DNA of 64,000 nt, from contig OZ022347.1 of NCBI GenBank assembly GCA_963989245.1, positions 4,402,448-4,466,447 of the forward strand, written 5' to 3'. The DNA comes from Nansenia antarctica. Lineage: Eukaryota > Chordata > Actinopteri > Argentiniformes > Microstomatidae. Position 1 is the first letter of the stretch; each line of letters begins with the position of its first letter. The position numbers and the translations under genes are program-made. The notes under the pieces are model-generated. The model did no database searches, was not told the DNA's origin, and saw only the letters and a list, made by a program, of their open reading frames with translations. Below are positions 62,762 through 64,000 of this stretch, one piece after another.

Positions 62762-63012
62762 TAGGCACCCACTTCTTTACATATTTCATGGGGTTCCAAC
62801 ACCTAAGAGGAGGTCCAACTAGTTAAATAAAGATAAGAGCTGAGGTGTTTTCAATTCTCAGTTGTGTGCGCAAAGGTGTGACAACATTATTCATTTCTGA
62901 AAAACCTCTTTCCCAATCTGCACTACTCACAGGAATGGTATCAATTGCATGTCTGAGTTTAAGAAGGGCTTTCTGCATGGTGATCTGTGTATGGTCTATT
63001 ATGTTTGGCAAT
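62762..63012 (-). pseudogene. hAT-like C-terminal fragment (copy 2)
   Basis: Same fragment and same in-frame TAA as at 11640-11885, so the stop predates the duplication. Confidence 0.7.
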
Positions 63013-63027
63013 ATAATATGCTATATT

Positions 63028-64000
63028 TTTTTGTGATCAATTTTTTATTATTATTTCAGGGAGTAAAACAAGGGGAGTGGTAACATACAAATAAACAAAG
63101 GAGAAAATAGAATAACACAAATACGGTTTACCAGTACAAATACAAAATGCGCATAAACCTTTCAACCCCCCCCCCTCCCCTTCCCTTCCCAATCTCCCTT
63201 TACCCCAATAATTCCCCACCTACCCCTCCTCCCACAAATGTCCCTCCCGCCAGATGCCTCCCACCCACCCGCCCAATCACAACCCCCCCGCCACCCCCCC
63301 CCCCCTATCACAGCCCCCCGCCCACCACCCCCCACCCAATCACAGCCCCCCGCCCCCCCCCCCCTACAGGACCCTATGGAAGGAGCAAATCGATTAGCCT
63401 ATAATAGTGTCTTGAGGATGGTTATAGTTTGGTCCCAGCATGAAACATTGTCCGAAATTGCATGATGCCTGTTGGCTATCCAGTGTTCCATGCTGGCTAT
63501 GTCAATGAAGTCTAATATCCATCTCTGCGTAGTCAAGAAATGGGGTGACTTCCACCTGCAAGCTATAAGCCTTTTGGCTGCTGTAAGGCCGGCCAGCCAG
63601 ATGCGTCTTTGTTTGATGTTTAGATCCAGGTTTGAACTGTCATTTAACAATAGGACTAATGGTGAGTGTGGAATGTGTTTGGACAGGATCAGGGACAATG
63701 CATCACAAACTGTCCTCCAGAAATCAGCCACTCCCGGGCATTCCCATACCATATGAAAAAAGGTGCCAACTGCATTTCGGGTGCAAAGAGTACAGTTAGG
63801 TGAAGGTATGGTCTTTATTTTATGTAGCAGATATGGAGTGAAGTATGTCCTATGAGTAAAATTGAAATGGATAACCTGGTGGTTGGGATTTCTGGAGGAA
63901 AGGGATATGTTTTGCCAAATTAATTGCCAATTTAAGTTATTGTGTGATAAAGTATCTTTCCACACTCTGTCAATGTGTAATGGTTTTAAAGAAGCCTTAA
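63028..64000 (-). mobile_element. L1-like LINE, 3' part (copy 2), cut by window end
   Basis: Same insertion as 11901-15570, with the left TSD ATAATATGCTATATT at 63013-63027. C runs in the 3' UTR differ in length from copy 1. Confidence 0.9.
63399..64000 (-). pseudogene. L1-like ORF2 C-terminal part (copy 2)
   Basis: Matches the C-terminal 200 codons of the copy-1 ORF2, including CTLC and WECPGVADFW, with an Ala for Thr change next to the Cys pair. Open to the window edge. The upstream polymerase region is not in view. Confidence 0.85.

Larger units (their letters stand above)
49558..64000 (+). repeat. Large direct duplication, copy 2
   Basis: Second copy of 1-12878, same order and orientation, ending at the window edge. 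Two insertions are unique to it (56942-58209, 59479-60099). It keeps 491 bp lost from copy 1 (54572-55062) and lacks a MITE present there. The start-to-start distance is 49557 bp. Confidence 0.95.

Overview
This is a stretch of teleost fish nuclear DNA with no prokaryotic features. The evidence is a fish-type transposon load: many hAT elements with 8-bp target-site duplications (TSDs), L2-like LINEs ending in (ATTC)n, an L1-like LINE, a Penelope-like remnant, Tc1 debris, V-SINE-type tails, tRNA-derived SINEs and a Ty3/Gypsy element. There are also spliced genes with GT-AG introns encoding C2H2 zinc fingers behind an acidic, Glu/Lys-rich exon. I cannot name the species.

Layout. Positions 1-12878 are repeated at 49558-64000, in the same orientation and nearly identical between indels; the second copy runs off the window. 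Each copy holds, in order: the 5' part of a minus-strand Gypsy element, a GATA microsatellite, a decayed hAT with a second hAT nested in it, two alternative acidic exons of a zinc-finger gene, a non-coding hAT, and an L1-like LINE inserted in another hAT remnant. The copies differ by hAT insertions (10523-11129 only in copy 1; 56942-58209 and 59479-60099 only in copy 2) and by deletions. The zinc-finger exon of gene A (9 fingers) is at 16001-16968 in copy 1; its partner in copy 2 would lie beyond the window.

Single-copy middle. 17.5-18.3 kb holds Penelope-like GIY-YIG fragments; 18.7-22.3 kb an apparently intact hAT with an 858-codon transposase; 22.3-25.4 kb transposon debris and a 25-bp minisatellite; 25.4-27.6 kb a non-autonomous hAT containing a 31-bp minisatellite. 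Gene B (27945-31884) has the same acidic exon, then an 81-bp exon, then an open 708-codon hAT-derived reading frame behind its own splice acceptor, and finally a decayed zinc-finger exon. All its splice junctions are phase 1, so the acidic exon can join the transposase frame. From 36.7 to 43.4 kb a minus-strand coiled-coil gene is broken by a LINE, which carries a hAT, which carries a hAT MITE. A Gypsy element (44198-51263) sits at the junction of the duplication.

How it fits together. I infer (a) a zinc-finger gene family whose acidic exon is a string of SUMO-consensus motifs, with one member possibly turned into a host-transposase fusion, and (b) a duplication of about 49.6 kb consistent with unequal crossing-over between two Gypsy copies, because the junction Gypsy lacks a matching TSD. 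Unmerged haplotypes in the assembly are an alternative explanation for the duplication.
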